Positions 15,973 to 24,415 of a stretch of 61,734 nt of DNA are shown piece by piece. Made by a program: the position numbers and the translations under genes. Source of the stretch: Lachnospiraceae bacterium (lineage in GTDB: Bacteria; Bacillota; Clostridia; Lachnospirales; Lachnospiraceae); NCBI GenBank assembly GCA_017619295.1, contig JAFZSQ010000097.1:1-61734 (forward strand), in the 5' to 3' direction. The first letter of the stretch is position 1. The number at the start of each line of letters is the position of its first letter. The notes under the pieces were generated by a model. That model saw only the letters and a program-made list of their open reading frames with translations. It searched no databases and was not told where the DNA came from.

Positions 15973-16533
15973 TTATTCACCTTTGATTTTCTTTTCGGTT
16001 TCTCTTCTTACCAAAGCTCTGAAAGCGGTAAGGTAATCGGAGAATGCAACCTTGTCATCACCATAGGTAAGATTTAAGGTATACTCCTTACCAATCCATG
16101 TGGAAAGATCTGATTCGTTATGGGAAATAACGGCTTCCAGATTATCAAGTGCTTTATAAATGCGTGCTTCTGTGGTTTCCAGAGCATGCATTTCTTCATA
16201 TAAGGAAGAAAGCTCATCACAGTAAGGAGCAGGAAGGGATTTAACCCAGTCATCAAGGAGTTCCTCCTCTGTGGACTCATCCTTATTCGTCTTCTCAAAG
16301 GAAGGAATATCACCTGTAAATATTTCTCCTATGTCGTGAATTAAACACATCTTTATAAGCTTAAGCAAATCCACTTCCGGGAATTCATCCTGAAGGAAGT
16401 AAGCCATCATGGTCATTCGCCATGTGTGTTCCGAAACACTTTCATGTCTTCCCTGAGGAGTGTAACAATGTCTGGTTACATCCTTCTGTAATCCCAGTAA
16501 ATGAACAGTTTCCAAATACTTGTTTATATCCAT
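15973..16533 (-). CDS. HD-domain hydrolase (YfbR/HDDC2-like)
   Basis: A 186-residue HD-superfamily protein. Motifs: R...H in TRHCYTPQGRHESVSEHTWR, the HD pair in MCLIHDIGEIFTGDIPSF, and a later Asp in ALDNLEAVISH, in the pattern of 5'-deoxynucleotidase YfbR and HDDC2. This group removes 5' phosphate from deoxynucleotides, so a role in nucleotide-pool control is likely but inferred. GGGAGGG lies upstream of the ATG. The gene is convergent with the phosphatase gene and divergent from the sulfur operon. Confidence 0.82.
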   Translation of the reverse strand: MDINKYLETVHLLGLQKDVTRHCYTPQGRHESVSEHTWRMTMMAYFLQDEFPEVDLLKLIKMCLIHDIGEIFTGDIPSFEKTNKDESTEEELLDDWVKSLPAPYCDELSSLYEEMHALETTEARIYKALDNLEAVISHNESDLSTWIGKEYTLNLTYGDDKVAFSDYLTAFRALVRRETEKKIKGE

Positions 16534-16565
16534 ACAAACCCTCCCAAAATCTTCAATATAGGCTA

Positions 16566-16574
16566 ATTATAGCA
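16566..16574 (-). promoter_or_regulatory. Extended -10 promoter of the HD hydrolase gene
   Basis: On the minus strand the sequence reads TGCTATAAT, a perfect extended -10, about 35 nt upstream of the start codon. The -35 region is AT-rich with no good hexamer. Confidence 0.55.
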
Positions 16575-16613
16575 TGTAAAAAATAAAAATATAAAAAATT
16601 TTAAATAAACCTA

Positions 16614-16642
16614 TTGACATAGTAGGCGAATGGTGTTAAAGT
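16614..16642 (+). promoter_or_regulatory. Promoter of the sulfur amino-acid operon
   Basis: TTGACA (16614-16619), a 17-nt spacer and TAAAGT (16637-16642) with an extended TG at 16634-16635. Transcription would start near 16649, giving a leader of about 260 nt. GTAAC ... GTTAC (16641-16655) just downstream could be a small operator. Confidence 0.75.
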
Positions 16643-16683
16643 AACAACCAAGTTACAAAAATCTTCAAAGGAGAGACACGAAA

Positions 16684-16791
16684 ATGTTTAACTTAAGAAA
16701 CAGCAAATTAAATATGTGTATGTGTTGTTACATGTTAAACTCCCGGGCATTTGAAATGGCTGGTGTTTGTTCGTGTCAACGACACACCTGA
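16684..16791 (+). CDS. Cys/Met-rich leader peptide of the mcc-met operon
   Basis: A 35-codon open frame, ATG to TGA, with a strong AAAGGAG (16667-16673) 10 nt upstream. The peptide has five Cys and four internal Met, including the run MCMCCYM at codons 11-17 and VCSC at codons 28-31. It lies between the operon promoter and an intrinsic terminator, and the downstream genes make or import Cys and Met. The codons just after the run (TTA AAC TCC CGG GCA) form one strand of an alternative RNA pairing. This is the layout of a leader peptide controlling transcription attenuation by ribosome stalling when charged tRNA-Cys or tRNA-Met is low; stalling itself is inferred. Confidence 0.82.
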   Translation: MFNLRNSKLNMCMCCYMLNSRAFEMAGVCSCQRHT

Positions 16792-16845
16792 AGAAATAAA
16801 GCCATTACGAGACATTGAAGTCACATGCCCGGTACCTGAGTTTAA
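16686..16845 (+). promoter_or_regulatory. Alternative pairing elements of the attenuator
   Basis: Four elements can pair. GTTTAAC (16686-16692) matches GTTAAAC (16734-16740). TTAAACTC (16735-16742) plus CCGGGCAT (16743-16750) match GAGTTTAA (16838-16845) and ATGCCCGG (16825-16832), giving 16 bp with one 5-nt bulge: the antiterminator. AATGGCT (16755-16761) pairs with AGCCATT (16800-16806), with GGTGT/ACACC inside it. The antiterminator strand at 16825-16845 is the same sequence that builds the terminator, so the two cannot coexist. A ribosome stalled on MCMCCYM would keep the first pair apart and favour antitermination (inference). Confidence 0.8.
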
Positions 16846-16862
16846 GGTCCCGGGCTTTTTTT
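16827..16862 (+). terminator. Leader terminator (attenuator) of the mcc-met operon
   Basis: Stem GCCCGG-T-ACCT (16827-16837) with AGGT-C-CCGGGC (16845-16855), loop GAGTTTA, then seven T (16856-16862). It lies 47 bp before the first structural gene and would stop transcription unless the antiterminator forms. Confidence 0.93.
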
Positions 16863-16909
16863 GCGCATTAATTACGAATTACCAAACAAAGAAAGAGAGA
16901 AATTAGAAA

Positions 16910-18061
16910 ATGAGTTACGCAATCGAATCACTACTTATACATGGTGGAAAGGACATGGACAAGGAAACCGGAGCGGTAAACATTCCGGTATATCAAACAT
17001 CAACTTACAAACAACAGGAACTTGGAGTTAACTCCGGATGGGAGTATTCCAGAACAGGAAATCCCACAAGAGATGCTCTTGAAAAACTAATAGCAGATTT
17101 GGAGGGCGGAAAATATGGACTTGCATTTGCATCAGGCCTGGCAGCGATCCACACAGTTCTTTCACTTTTTAAAGCGGGTGACAAGCTGGTTGTTTCAGAC
17201 AACATTTACGGAGGTACATTCAGAGTACTTCAAAATGTATTTGAGCCACTCGGAATTCTATATGAAATAGTTGATACCACAAAGCCTTCAAACGTCGAGG
17301 CGGCAATCGATGATTCGGTAAAAGCCATTTACATCGAAACCCCGGCAAATCCTTTACTCAGTGTCACAGACATTGAAGAGGTATCAAAGATAGCTAAAAA
17401 GCATAACAAACTTCTGATTGTAGATAATACCTTCTTAACCCCCTACTTACAGCAGCCTCTAAAGCTCGGAGCCGACATTGTAATCCATAGCGGAACCAAG
17501 TACCTTGGCGGACACAGTGATGTAGTATCCGGGCTGGTTGTTGTAAAAGAAAAGGAAATCGCAGACAGGCTTTACTACCTTCAGAATGCAATAGGCGGAA
17601 TCCTCGCTCCCTGGGACAGCTTCCTTATGATAAGAGGAATCAAAACTCTTGGAGTAAGAATGGACAGACATCAGGAAAACGCCATAAAGATAGCCAACTG
17701 GCTTAAGGACAGCGGATATGTCAGCAAGGTTTACTACCCCGGTCTTGAAAGCGACCCCGGATACGAAACCCAGAAGAAGCAGGCCAAAGGTCCCGGAGCA
17801 ATGATATCCTTCGTTCTTAAAGAAGAATATGACTACAAAGCATTCTTCAAAAACATCAAATTGATTACATTGGCCGAGAGCCTTGGAGGTGTGGAGTCTT
17901 TGGTATGCCATCCCGCAACCATGACACATGCAGCAATCCCCAAGGACATAAGAGAGAAAGTCGGAATAGTAGATGAACTTATAAGACTTTCGGTAGGCAT
18001 TGAGAATGTAGACGACTTAATAGAGGATTTGGAAAAAGCCATAAAGTCCTCCAAAAAGTAG
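16910..18061 (+). CDS. mccB: Cystathionine gamma-lyase/synthase-type PLP enzyme
   Basis: A 383-residue member of the Cys/Met metabolism PLP family. The PLP-binding Lys lies in HSGTKYLGGHSD (about residue 197), and YSRTGNPTRDALE and ETPANPLLSV are typical family blocks. Enzymes of this group are cystathionine gamma-lyases, gamma-synthases or O-acetylhomoserine sulfhydrylases, and sequence motifs alone do not fully separate them. The downstream CBS-type gene favours reverse transsulfuration (MccB, cystathionine to cysteine). AAAGAGAGAAA precedes the ATG. First structural gene behind the attenuator. Confidence 0.87.
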   Translation: MSYAIESLLIHGGKDMDKETGAVNIPVYQTSTYKQQELGVNSGWEYSRTGNPTRDALEKLIADLEGGKYGLAFASGLAAIHTVLSLFKAGDKLVVSDNIYGGTFRVLQNVFEPLGILYEIVDTTKPSNVEAAIDDSVKAIYIETPANPLLSVTDIEEVSKIAKKHNKLLIVDNTFLTPYLQQPLKLGADIVIHSGTKYLGGHSDVVSGLVVVKEKEIADRLYYLQNAIGGILAPWDSFLMIRGIKTLGVRMDRHQENAIKIANWLKDSGYVSKVYYPGLESDPGYETQKKQAKGPGAMISFVLKEEYDYKAFFKNIKLITLAESLGGVESLVCHPATMTHAAIPKDIREKVGIVDELIRLSVGIENVDDLIEDLEKAIKSSKK

Positions 18062-18091
18062 CAAACGAGTCGGGAAAGGAGAGTGATGATA

Positions 18092-19006
18092 ATGGATGTA
18101 TATATGGACATCCACGATATGATCGGAAACACCCCGGTGATAAAGCTTAATAACCTTGGTGTAAGGAAAGGAGTTAACTTATACGCAAAACTCGAACTCA
18201 TGAATCCGGCAGGAAGTGTGAAGGACAGAGTTGGAGCTTACATGATAAAAGACGCTGAGGAAAGAGGAATTTTAAAACCGGGCGGAACAATCGTTGATGC
18301 AACAGCGGGAAACACAGGAATAGGAATTGCGCTGGCAGCACTTAATAAAGGATACAGAATTATTTTTACCGTACCCGAGAAGTTTTCGGTGGAGAAGCAG
18401 AAACTGATGGCAGCACTCGGAGCGGAAATAGTTCACACTCCCAGAGAGGAAGGAATGCTTGGTGCCGACAGAAAGGCGGACGAGATTATAGCAGGAATTC
18501 CCGGAGCAATATCCCTTAAGCAATTCAACAACCCCGCAAACCCCAGAGCCCACTACGAGACAACGGGCCCTGAAATCTACACCCAGCTTGACGGAGAAAT
18601 TGATTACTTCGTAGCAGGAGCCGGAAGCGGCGGAACATTCTCCGGAGTGGTGAAATACCTGAAAGAGAAGAAGCCTGAAATACAGGGAGTTCTGGCAGAT
18701 CCCATAGGCTCAATAATAGGCGGAGGTGAACACAAGGATTACGACATTGAAGGAATAGGAAATGACTTTATAGCGGACACCATGGATATTAACCTGGTAG
18801 ATACGGTAATAAAGATATCCGATAAGGAAGCATTCGAAACCGTAAAGCTCTTGGCTAAAAAGGAAGGCATAATCGCAGGATCCTCATCCGGAGCCGCATT
18901 GGCCGCATCGCTTAAGCTTGCAGAGCGAATTGAGAAAGGAAACATAGTAACACTTTTCCCCGACAGAGGCGACCGCTATATAAGCAAGGGACTGTTTGAT
19001 GAGTAA
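18092..19006 (+). CDS. mccA: O-acetylserine-dependent cystathionine beta-synthase/cysteine synthase
   Basis: About 304 residues of the PLP fold-type II cysteine synthase family. The PLP Lys is in NPAGSVKDRV, the substrate loop reads TAGNTGIGIAL, and GAGSGGTFSGV is the phosphate-binding loop. The pattern (PEKFSVEKQKLM, QFNNPANPRAHYETTGPEIY) is closer to MccA/CBS than to CysK, pairing it with mccB for homocysteine-to-cysteine conversion. AAAGGAG ends at 18081; ATG 18092 (10 nt) was chosen, with ATG 18086 and GTG 18083 as close alternatives. It overlaps metN by 8 nt. Confidence 0.88.
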   Translation: MDVYMDIHDMIGNTPVIKLNNLGVRKGVNLYAKLELMNPAGSVKDRVGAYMIKDAEERGILKPGGTIVDATAGNTGIGIALAALNKGYRIIFTVPEKFSVEKQKLMAALGAEIVHTPREEGMLGADRKADEIIAGIPGAISLKQFNNPANPRAHYETTGPEIYTQLDGEIDYFVAGAGSGGTFSGVVKYLKEKKPEIQGVLADPIGSIIGGGEHKDYDIEGIGNDFIADTMDINLVDTVIKISDKEAFETVKLLAKKEGIIAGSSSGAALAASLKLAERIEKGNIVTLFPDRGDRYISKGLFDE

Positions 19007-20003
19007 CGTATTTGAACTTGAGCATGTATCCAAAACATATGTGAATGAAGGCAAGGAATTTGAAGCCTTAAAGGATGTCAACCTCTCAGTTAAAGAGGGA
19101 GAGATATTCGGAATAATCGGAATGAGCGGAGCCGGTAAATCTACTCTCGTAAGAACCTTAAACAGACTTGAGAAAGTAAATGAAGGAAGCGTTAAGTTCT
19201 ACGACAGAGACCTGGCAGACCTTAAACCCTCAGAGCTAAGAAATGTAAGACACTCCATTTCGATGATTTTCCAAAGCTTCAATCTTGTTAATCAGAGGAG
19301 CGTCATTGACAACGTTATGCAACCCCTTCGAATTGCGAAGGTTCCACGAAAAGAGCGAAATAAAATTGCCTTGGAGATGCTTAAAGTAGTGGGACTTGAG
19401 GAGAAGAAAAATGCTTTTCCCGCAAGATTATCCGGAGGACAAAGACAAAGGGTTGCCATAGCAAGAGCACTGGCGTCTGACCCTAAAGTTCTTCTTTGTG
19501 ACGAAGCAACAAGTGCCCTTGATCCTAAGATTACTGCTGAGATTCTTGATCTTTTAAAAGAGATAAACAAGGACAGGAAGCTTACCATAGTAATCATTAC
19601 ACACGAAATGGCAGTGGTCGAAAAGATTTGTGACAGAGTAGCGATTATCGATGACGGAAGACTTGAGGAAGTGGGAGAGGTGAAAGAGGTATTCAGAAAT
19701 CCCAAATCCAAAGCCGCAAGGAAGCTGGTATTCCCCAGTAACCCTTACGACCCTTCCAAACCGGAATCAAGACTCATAAGAATAGTCTTTGACGGCCTGG
19801 CAGCAAGCGAACCATTTATAGCAAGTCTGGTTGAAAAAACCGGAAAGAAAGTCAATATTCTAAGCGCCAATACCAAAAGCGTCGGCGGAATAGGATACGG
19901 ACAGATGGTCCTGGAACTTCCTGAATCGGGAGAGGATCAAAAAATAATAATCGACTTCTTTAAAGAAGGTGGATTAAGTGTATCGGAGGTGACGAGAGAA
20001 TGA
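18999..20003 (+). CDS. metN: Methionine ABC transporter, ATP-binding protein
   Basis: A 334-residue ABC ATPase. Walker A GMSGAGKST, signature LSGGQRQRVAIARAL, Walker B VLLCDEATSALDP and the H-loop ITHEM are all present. The C-terminal 75 residues form a NIL/ACT-like domain (IRIVFDGLAASEPF ... VLELPESGE), which in MetN binds methionine and inhibits transport. The start overlaps the mccA stop and its own end overlaps metI (ATGA). With MetI and MetQ it imports methionine or related sulfur compounds. Confidence 0.95.
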   Translation: MSNVFELEHVSKTYVNEGKEFEALKDVNLSVKEGEIFGIIGMSGAGKSTLVRTLNRLEKVNEGSVKFYDRDLADLKPSELRNVRHSISMIFQSFNLVNQRSVIDNVMQPLRIAKVPRKERNKIALEMLKVVGLEEKKNAFPARLSGGQRQRVAIARALASDPKVLLCDEATSALDPKITAEILDLLKEINKDRKLTIVIITHEMAVVEKICDRVAIIDDGRLEEVGEVKEVFRNPKSKAARKLVFPSNPYDPSKPESRLIRIVFDGLAASEPFIASLVEKTGKKVNILSANTKSVGGIGYGQMVLELPESGEDQKIIIDFFKEGGLSVSEVTRE

Positions 20004-20653
20004 GCGAATATATAGTTGACGCCATTAAAATGGGTATTCTCGAAACCATAGAAATGACATTTTTCTCGGCCCTGATATCTTATATTTTAGGTCTCCCACT
20101 GGGTGTCGTCCTATACGCCACTTCAAAGGGAAGGCTTCTGGAAAACAAACCGGTTAACCTGGTTCTTGGAACGATAGTAAACATTTTAAGATCGCTTCCT
20201 TTCCTGATTCTTCTGGTTTTGTTGATTCCGTTTACAAGGCTTGTGACGGGTTCTTCCATAGGAACAGTCGCATCCATTGTCCCTTTGACTGTCGGGACAA
20301 TTCCGATTGTGGCACGAATGGTAGAGTCATCTCTCTGCGAAGTGTCACCGGGAATAATTGAGGCAGCAACCGCCATGGGAGCATCCCCCTTATACACAAT
20401 ATTACATTTCATTCTTCCTGAAGCGACCCCATCACTGTTGTTGGGCGGAGCTATCAATGTGGCAACTGTGTTGGGATACTCCGCAATGGCGGGAGTAATC
20501 GGAGGCGGCGGCCTTGGGGCCATAGCACTCCAGTACGGATACTACAGATACCAGAAAGAGGTTCTGTGGACCACAGTTACACTTCTTGTAATCATGGTAA
20601 TGCTGATTCAGGAAGCCGGCGAATTAATCGCCAAGAAAAAAAGAAAAATATAA
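20000..20653 (+). CDS. metI: Methionine ABC transporter, permease
   Basis: A 217-residue permease with five to six membrane segments and the EAA-type loop (EAATAMGASPLYTILHFILP) that contacts MetN. Length and sequence are typical of MetI. It overlaps metN by 4 nt and is followed by metQ 34 nt later. Confidence 0.95.
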   Translation: MSEYIVDAIKMGILETIEMTFFSALISYILGLPLGVVLYATSKGRLLENKPVNLVLGTIVNILRSLPFLILLVLLIPFTRLVTGSSIGTVASIVPLTVGTIPIVARMVESSLCEVSPGIIEAATAMGASPLYTILHFILPEATPSLLLGGAINVATVLGYSAMAGVIGGGGLGAIALQYGYYRYQKEVLWTTVTLLVIMVMLIQEAGELIAKKKRKI

Positions 20654-20687
20654 AAGTTATAAACGTAGAAAGAGGAGAAAAAACATT

Positions 20688-21581
20688 ATGAAAAAAAGAA
20701 TTTTATCAATCTTATTAACAGGTGCACTTGTAGCGGCATTTGCAGGATGCGGAAGTGCACAGACCAAAGCAGAGGATAACAAGAACATTGCAGAAACTGA
20801 AACAGCAACAGCAGCAGCAACAGAGGAAGCTCCCGCTGAAGAAGCAACCGAAAGCGTAACCATCAAAGTTGGTGCCAACATCACACCTCACTCAGAGATT
20901 TTGCAGGAAGCTAAGCCTTTACTTGAGGCAAAGGGAATCACACTTGAAATCGTACAGCTTGAAGATTCAATCACACCCAACACCGGCGTAATCGAGGGAA
21001 GCCTTGATGCCAACTACTTCCAGCACGTTCCTTACCTTGAGCAGTTCAACAAGGAAAACGGTTCAGATCTCGTTTCCATCGGTGCTGTTCACTACGAGCC
21101 CTTCGGAATCTATGCAGGAAAAACCACAGACCTCTCAGCACTTCCTGACGGCGCACTTGTAGCAGTTCCCAACAACGTAACAAACGAAGCAAGAGCACTT
21201 CTTCTCCTTGCACAGGAAGGTCTCCTTACATTAAAGGATGATGCCGGAATCAATGCAACAGTTGAAGATATTGTTGAGAATCCCAAGAATATTCAGTTTA
21301 AGGAACTTGCTCCCGAGCAGCTTGTGGCAGCACTTCCCGATGTAGAAGTTGCAGTTATCAACGGTAACTACGCAATCGAAGGTGGATTACATGTAAGCCA
21401 GGCTCTGGCAGTTGAAGCAAACGACGGACTTGCAGCCAAGACTTATGGAAACATCGTTGCAACATCTCCCGATAAGGCTGATGACGCAGCACTCAAGACA
21501 CTTGTTGAGGTTCTTCAGGGACCTGAAATCAAGGCATTCATTGAAGGAAAATATGACGGAGCAGTAGTTCCGCTTAACTAA
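20688..21581 (+). CDS. metQ: Methionine-binding lipoprotein (NLPA family)
   Basis: A 297-residue lipoprotein. A signal peptide ends in a lipobox (AFAG-C21), followed by a low-complexity Ala/Glu/Thr linker (residues 24-55), then the NLPA/MetQ binding fold (VGANITPHSEILQEAKPLLE ... DANYFQHVPYLEQFN). The protein is anchored outside the membrane and delivers L- or D-methionine to MetI-MetN. AGAGGAGAAAA precedes the ATG. Confidence 0.94.
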   Translation: MKKRILSILLTGALVAAFAGCGSAQTKAEDNKNIAETETATAAATEEAPAEEATESVTIKVGANITPHSEILQEAKPLLEAKGITLEIVQLEDSITPNTGVIEGSLDANYFQHVPYLEQFNKENGSDLVSIGAVHYEPFGIYAGKTTDLSALPDGALVAVPNNVTNEARALLLLAQEGLLTLKDDAGINATVEDIVENPKNIQFKELAPEQLVAALPDVEVAVINGNYAIEGGLHVSQALAVEANDGLAAKTYGNIVATSPDKADDAALKTLVEVLQGPEIKAFIEGKYDGAVVPLN

Positions 21582-21592
21582 GGAGAAGAGAA

Positions 21593-22753
21593 ATGATTGG
21601 ATTCGAGTACTACAATCCGGCGAAAATTGTGTTCGGAGAAAACAGTGAAAAGAAAATTAAAGACCTCCTTAAGGCATATGAAGTCAAATCCCTTCTTCTG
21701 GTTTACAGCGGAGATTTCATAAAGACCCTCGGAATATACAATGTAATAGAAGATGCGGTAAAAACACTTGGTATCTCCTTCATAGAAAACGGGAACGTAG
21801 TTCCGAACCCCAGCATCGATCTTGTAAGAGACCTGGTAAAACAGGGTAAAGAAAACAAAACAGACTTTGTTTTGGCAGTCGGTGGAGGAAGCTCCATCGA
21901 CACCGCCAAGGCGGTGGCTCTCGGTATTCCATACGATGGTGATGTCTGGGATTTCTTCGAAAAAGGTGTGTCACCTAAGGAAGTTCTTCCTGTAGGCGTT
22001 ATTGCAACAACAGCCTCCAGCGGATCCGAAACTTCAAACTGTGCAATTCTTTCAAGCGGAGAATGGAAGCTTGGTTTTGAGGACGACAGAATTATCCCTA
22101 AGTTTGCAATCATGAATCCCAAGTTTACAGTGGGTCTTCCCGCATATCAGACTTTCGTGGGAATCGCAGATGTATTATCCCACTTACTTGAGAGATATTT
22201 CTCAGATGAGAAGTACTCAGACACAACGGATTACCTGATTGAAGGAGCTATAAGAGCCCTTCTTGTAAACGCAGACAGACTTATAAAGAACCCTAAAGAT
22301 GTAAACGCAAGAGGTGAAATTCAATGGCTTGCAAGCGTAGCTCACAACAACTTCCTTGACGCAGGAAGACGAGCTGATTGGGGATCACACAGAATAGAAC
22401 ATGAACTGTCAGCACAGTATAACATCACACACGGCGAAGGAATGGCAGTTGTCACAATCGCCTGGACCAAGTATATGGCCGAAGTTAAACCCTGGAGACT
22501 TGCACTTCTTTCAAGCAGAGTGTTTGGAGCAGATTCTTATGATTATTCAGAGAAAGAAAGAGCCTATATACTTTCCGAGAAGTTAACCGAGTTCTTTAAG
22601 AAGCTTGGTCTTAAGACCACACTTACAGAGCTTGGCATAGATGACAAGGACTTTGAAACAATGGCGGGGAGAGCCACAAGAAACGGCACAGTGGGACACT
22701 ACGAGCCCCTTGATGCCAAAGCATTTACAGAAATTCTAAAACTTGCATTATAA
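21593..22753 (+). CDS. Iron-containing alcohol dehydrogenase (butanol dehydrogenase-like)
   Basis: A 386-residue group III alcohol dehydrogenase. The NAD(P)-binding stretch is AVGGGSSIDTAKAVALG, and metal-ligand regions are visible around the D-x3-H pattern (GIADVLSHLLERYF), IEHELSAQYNITHGEGMAV and the C-terminal TRNGTVGH. The family reduces aldehydes such as butanal. Its place inside a Cys/Met operon is odd; it may act on an aldehyde produced by sulfur amino-acid breakdown, for example methional or 2-oxobutanoate-derived products (inference). It begins 11 nt after metQ. Confidence 0.87.
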   Translation: MIGFEYYNPAKIVFGENSEKKIKDLLKAYEVKSLLLVYSGDFIKTLGIYNVIEDAVKTLGISFIENGNVVPNPSIDLVRDLVKQGKENKTDFVLAVGGGSSIDTAKAVALGIPYDGDVWDFFEKGVSPKEVLPVGVIATTASSGSETSNCAILSSGEWKLGFEDDRIIPKFAIMNPKFTVGLPAYQTFVGIADVLSHLLERYFSDEKYSDTTDYLIEGAIRALLVNADRLIKNPKDVNARGEIQWLASVAHNNFLDAGRRADWGSHRIEHELSAQYNITHGEGMAVVTIAWTKYMAEVKPWRLALLSSRVFGADSYDYSEKERAYILSEKLTEFFKKLGLKTTLTELGIDDKDFETMAGRATRNGTVGHYEPLDAKAFTEILKLAL

Positions 22754-22775
22754 ACGGTACGGAGGAGAAAAAGAG

Positions 22776-23330
22776 ATGGCAAGAGTACATTTAAAACAAC
22801 CTGATGAGTTAACAGGCGAAGCAAAGAAGGCTTATGACGAGCTTAACGCAAAAGGCAAAATCACAAACATGAAGCTTGTAATGCTTCAGGATTATGGAAC
22901 ATATAAGGCATTTATGGGCTGGTATGATTCATGGGGAAGCCTTGTGGACGTAGTTGGACTTCGTGCAGCAACAATTTATGCTCACTCAGTTTCAACAACC
23001 AACGGATGCCAGTTATGCTCATTGTTCTTTATCAGTGACCTTAAGGAGCTTGGCCTTGACCCCAACAACTTTGAGACAACCGAAAACGAGGCTTTACTTC
23101 AGCAGCTTGGTCAGCAGATTGTAAAGGATCCCACCAAGGTGTCAGATGAGCTTCTGGATGGTCTCAGAAAGTTCTATACCGATGAGCAGATAATTGTAAT
23201 TGTTGGCTTCGGCGCTCAGATGCAGGCAACAAACAACTTCAACTCAGTACTTGGGGTTGATGTGGATGCAAGACTTCTTCCTCTCAAGGATCAGTTCAAA
23301 CCTGCAACATGGAGAGAAGCGATTAAATAA
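22776..23330 (+). CDS. Carboxymuconolactone decarboxylase/AhpD-like protein
   Basis: A 184-residue all-helical protein with CQLC (about residue 76) in VSTTNGCQLCSLFFIS, the CxxC arrangement of AhpD/CMD proteins that perform alkylhydroperoxidase or disulfide-exchange reactions. GGAGGAG (22761-22767) lies 8 nt before the chosen ATG; an upstream TTG at 22743 overlaps the alcohol dehydrogenase gene. Last gene of the mcc-met operon, ending at a terminator. A role in thiol redox linked to the sulfur pathway is plausible. Confidence 0.78.
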   Translation: MARVHLKQPDELTGEAKKAYDELNAKGKITNMKLVMLQDYGTYKAFMGWYDSWGSLVDVVGLRAATIYAHSVSTTNGCQLCSLFFISDLKELGLDPNNFETTENEALLQQLGQQIVKDPTKVSDELLDGLRKFYTDEQIIVIVGFGAQMQATNNFNSVLGVDVDARLLPLKDQFKPATWREAIK

Positions 23331-23343
23331 ATCTGTCCTAAAT

Positions 23344-23371
23344 AAAGGGAACCTTCGGGTTCCTTTTATTT
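23344..23371 (+). terminator. Intrinsic terminator of the mcc-met operon
   Basis: GGAACC (23348-23353), TTCG tetraloop, GGTTCC (23358-23363), extended by A/T pairs, then TTTTATTTT. Confidence 0.9.
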
Positions 23372-23446
23372 TGCTTATTCTTGAAATTAGCGTTTTTCAA
23401 TGCTACACTATTGAAAGATTTATACACCGACCTAGGAGGGCCTGAT

Positions 23447-24406
23447 ATGAAGATAGTTGCGCTTGAAAGAAGCTGTGTGGGAATGGATATTGACTTTGAT
23501 TTTACCGAATTTGGAGAGATGATTGTTTATCCAAACACCACTTCACCAGAAGATACTAAGGAAAGAGCCGCTGAGGCAGACATAATCATTGCCAACAAGG
23601 TTCCCTTGAATGCAGAGACTCTTAAGGACGCAGCAAATCTTAAGCTTATTTGCGAGACAGCTACAGGCTTTGACAATATTGACCTTGAGTACTGCAAGAG
23701 CAGAGGTATTCAGGTAAGAAACGTTAAGGGTTATTCCACAACAATGGTTGCACAGCACACATTTGCTTTGGCGTTAACCCTTGCTCATCATATGCCCTAT
23801 TATGATAACTTTGTTAAGTCCGGCGCATATTCTGCTCAGGATAAATTCTCATACTTTGACAATACTTTCCGCGAACTTGAGGGCCAGACCTGGGGTATCG
23901 TCGGAATGGGCAATATAGGTAAAAGAGTTGCATCCATTGCCACAGCATTCGGATGCCGTGTAATCTTCTATTCACCTACAGGCAAGAGTACAGTAACCGA
24001 GTACGAGAGAGTTGACTTCGATACTCTTTTAAAGGAAAGCGATATTTTATCCCTTCACTGTCCCTTAAGTGATTTGACCAGACATATCATCAACGCAGAT
24101 GCGTTTAAAAAGATGAAAAACTCTGCTATACTTGTTAACGTTGCCAGAGGAGCGGTTATCGATCAGGCCGCTTTGGCAGACGCACTTGATAACGGAGAGA
24201 TTCTGGCAGCAGGTCTTGATGTTCTTGAGGGTGAGCCCATGAAGGTTGACAATCCCTTGGCTCGCATTAAGGACAGCAACAAGCTTATCATCACACCTCA
24301 CATCGCATGGTGTGCCGTTGAAACCAGAACCAGACTTCTTGATGACGTTAAGGAGAATATCAGAACCTTCCTTAAGGGCGTAGACAGAAATGTAGTAAAT
24401 AAGTAA
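23447..24406 (+). CDS. D-isomer-specific 2-hydroxyacid dehydrogenase
   Basis: A 319-residue NAD-dependent dehydrogenase. The Rossmann motif is GMGNIGKRVA, and the catalytic Arg, Glu and His are in NVARGAVID, GLDVLEGEP and TPHIAW. Members reduce 2-oxoacids such as hydroxypyruvate, glyoxylate or branched-chain oxoacids. AGGAGGG (23434-23440) supports ATG 23447; an in-frame ATG at 23381 has no ribosome site. It leads a dense series into gtrA-lspA-murG. Exact substrate unknown. Confidence 0.9.
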   Translation: MKIVALERSCVGMDIDFDFTEFGEMIVYPNTTSPEDTKERAAEADIIIANKVPLNAETLKDAANLKLICETATGFDNIDLEYCKSRGIQVRNVKGYSTTMVAQHTFALALTLAHHMPYYDNFVKSGAYSAQDKFSYFDNTFRELEGQTWGIVGMGNIGKRVASIATAFGCRVIFYSPTGKSTVTEYERVDFDTLLKESDILSLHCPLSDLTRHIINADAFKKMKNSAILVNVARGAVIDQAALADALDNGEILAAGLDVLEGEPMKVDNPLARIKDSNKLIITPHIAWCAVETRTRLLDDVKENIRTFLKGVDRNVVNK

Positions 24407-24415
24407 GGATTTTTT

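Noticed and set aside
16534-16909. S-box, T-box or other riboswitch before the mcc-met operon
   Set aside because: The conserved S-box core and the T-box AGGGTGGNACCGCG sequence are absent; the leader is explained by a peptide-coding attenuator.
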